64,000 nucleotides of DNA from Petralouisia muris. GTDB lineage: Bacteria; Bacillota; Clostridia; Lachnospirales; Lachnospiraceae. A model generated the notes under the pieces. The model did no database searches, was not told the origin of the DNA, and was given only the letters and a program-made list of their open reading frames with translations. The position numbers and the translations under genes are program-made. The stretch spans positions 20,199-84,198 of the forward strand of contig NZ_SRYA01000022.1 in the NCBI RefSeq assembly GCF_004793545.1. The letters are read 5' to 3'. The stretch's first letter is position 1. Every line of letters begins with the position of its first letter. This document shows, piece by piece, positions 63,891 through 64,000 of the stretch.

Positions 63891-64000
63891 ATGTTTGAAT
63901 TAAATCAAGTCGGTGAAAGAAGCTATTACATTAACTGCCCTGCAAAAATCGTTAAGGAAAGAATCGAAGGTGGTGCAAACGAAAAAGCAGCTTTGATTTT
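63891..64000 (+). CDS. Start of a metallo-beta-lactamase-fold-like gene (partial, possibly chimeric)
   Basis: GAGAGG precedes the ATG at 63891. MFELNQVGERSYYINCPAKI is the typical start of MBL-fold hydrolases associated with XRE-cupin regulators. The following VKERIEGGANEKAALI does not continue the family pattern (a Gly and a beta strand leading to LIDSG are expected), so the gene may be joined to other sequence. The window ends before this can be settled. Confidence 0.5.
   Translation, partial: MFELNQVGERSYYINCPAKIVKERIEGGANEKAALI

Noticed and set aside
57683..64000. att-site direct repeat of the tRNA-Arg 3' end
   Set aside because: I looked for a second copy of the T-arm/acceptor sequence within the island and saw none in the window, so element boundaries cannot be given.

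Overview
The window looks like the replication-origin region of a low-to-medium GC Gram-positive gut anaerobe, most likely a Lachnospiraceae member (Blautia / Mediterraneibacter / Ruminococcus gnavus type). This is inferred from the gene order rpmH-rnpA-yidD-yidC-jag-mnmE-mnmG-rsmG-parA-parB next to dnaA-dnaN-recF-gyrB-gyrA, the DUF4446 and DUF3881 genes, the pdu microcompartment locus and the codon style. oriC lies at about 42.3-42.5 kb. Most genes left of it are on the minus strand and most genes right of it are on the plus strand, so transcription mainly follows replication.

1-10.6 kb: a B12-dependent diol/glycerol dehydratase microcompartment operon on the minus strand (pduA-B-C-D-E-G-H and a further BMC shell gene that runs off the window). 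It is preceded by its own regulatory unit: a PocR-domain histidine-kinase-like protein, an AraC-type response regulator and an iron-dependent alcohol dehydrogenase. The kinase-like protein has lost its phospho-acceptor histidine and its N box. The pduA promoter carries an 11-bp direct repeat spaced 21 bp, the expected footprint of an AraC-family activator.

10.9-13.8 kb: an iron-siderophore/cobalamin-type ABC importer (binding protein, permease, ATPase).

13.8-22.1 kb: an eight-gene minus-strand cluster. OmpR-type regulator and kinase come first, followed by a large lipoprotein, two ABC-2-like permeases, an ATPase, a secreted membrane-anchored protein with repeat-like domains, and a small anchored extracellular protein. 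A TTTAC-type direct repeat with 11-bp period occurs both before the regulator gene and before the lipoprotein gene, suggesting one autoregulated circuit. I do not recognise this as a named system.

22.1-33.3 kb: accessory and house genes (XRE, AraC-GyrI, LytTR-DUF3021, a CmpB-like membrane protein, TelA, XpaC, an unusual ABC-class ATPase), with several decayed genes. It ends with a soluble PocR-chemoreceptor hybrid behind a perfect consensus promoter.

33.3-57.7 kb: core replication, translation and segregation genes, two parS sites, a DegS/DegU-like pair, an HD-GYP protein and tRNA-Arg(CCU).

57.7-64 kb: downstream of the tRNA, a decayed integrative-element island. It holds fragments of a conjugative-element helicase/methylase and a DUF3991/Toprim primase, broken phzF, pyrD and hxlR genes, a few intact small cargo genes and an XRE-cupin regulator. 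Several remnants look like clean internal deletions rather than point decay.
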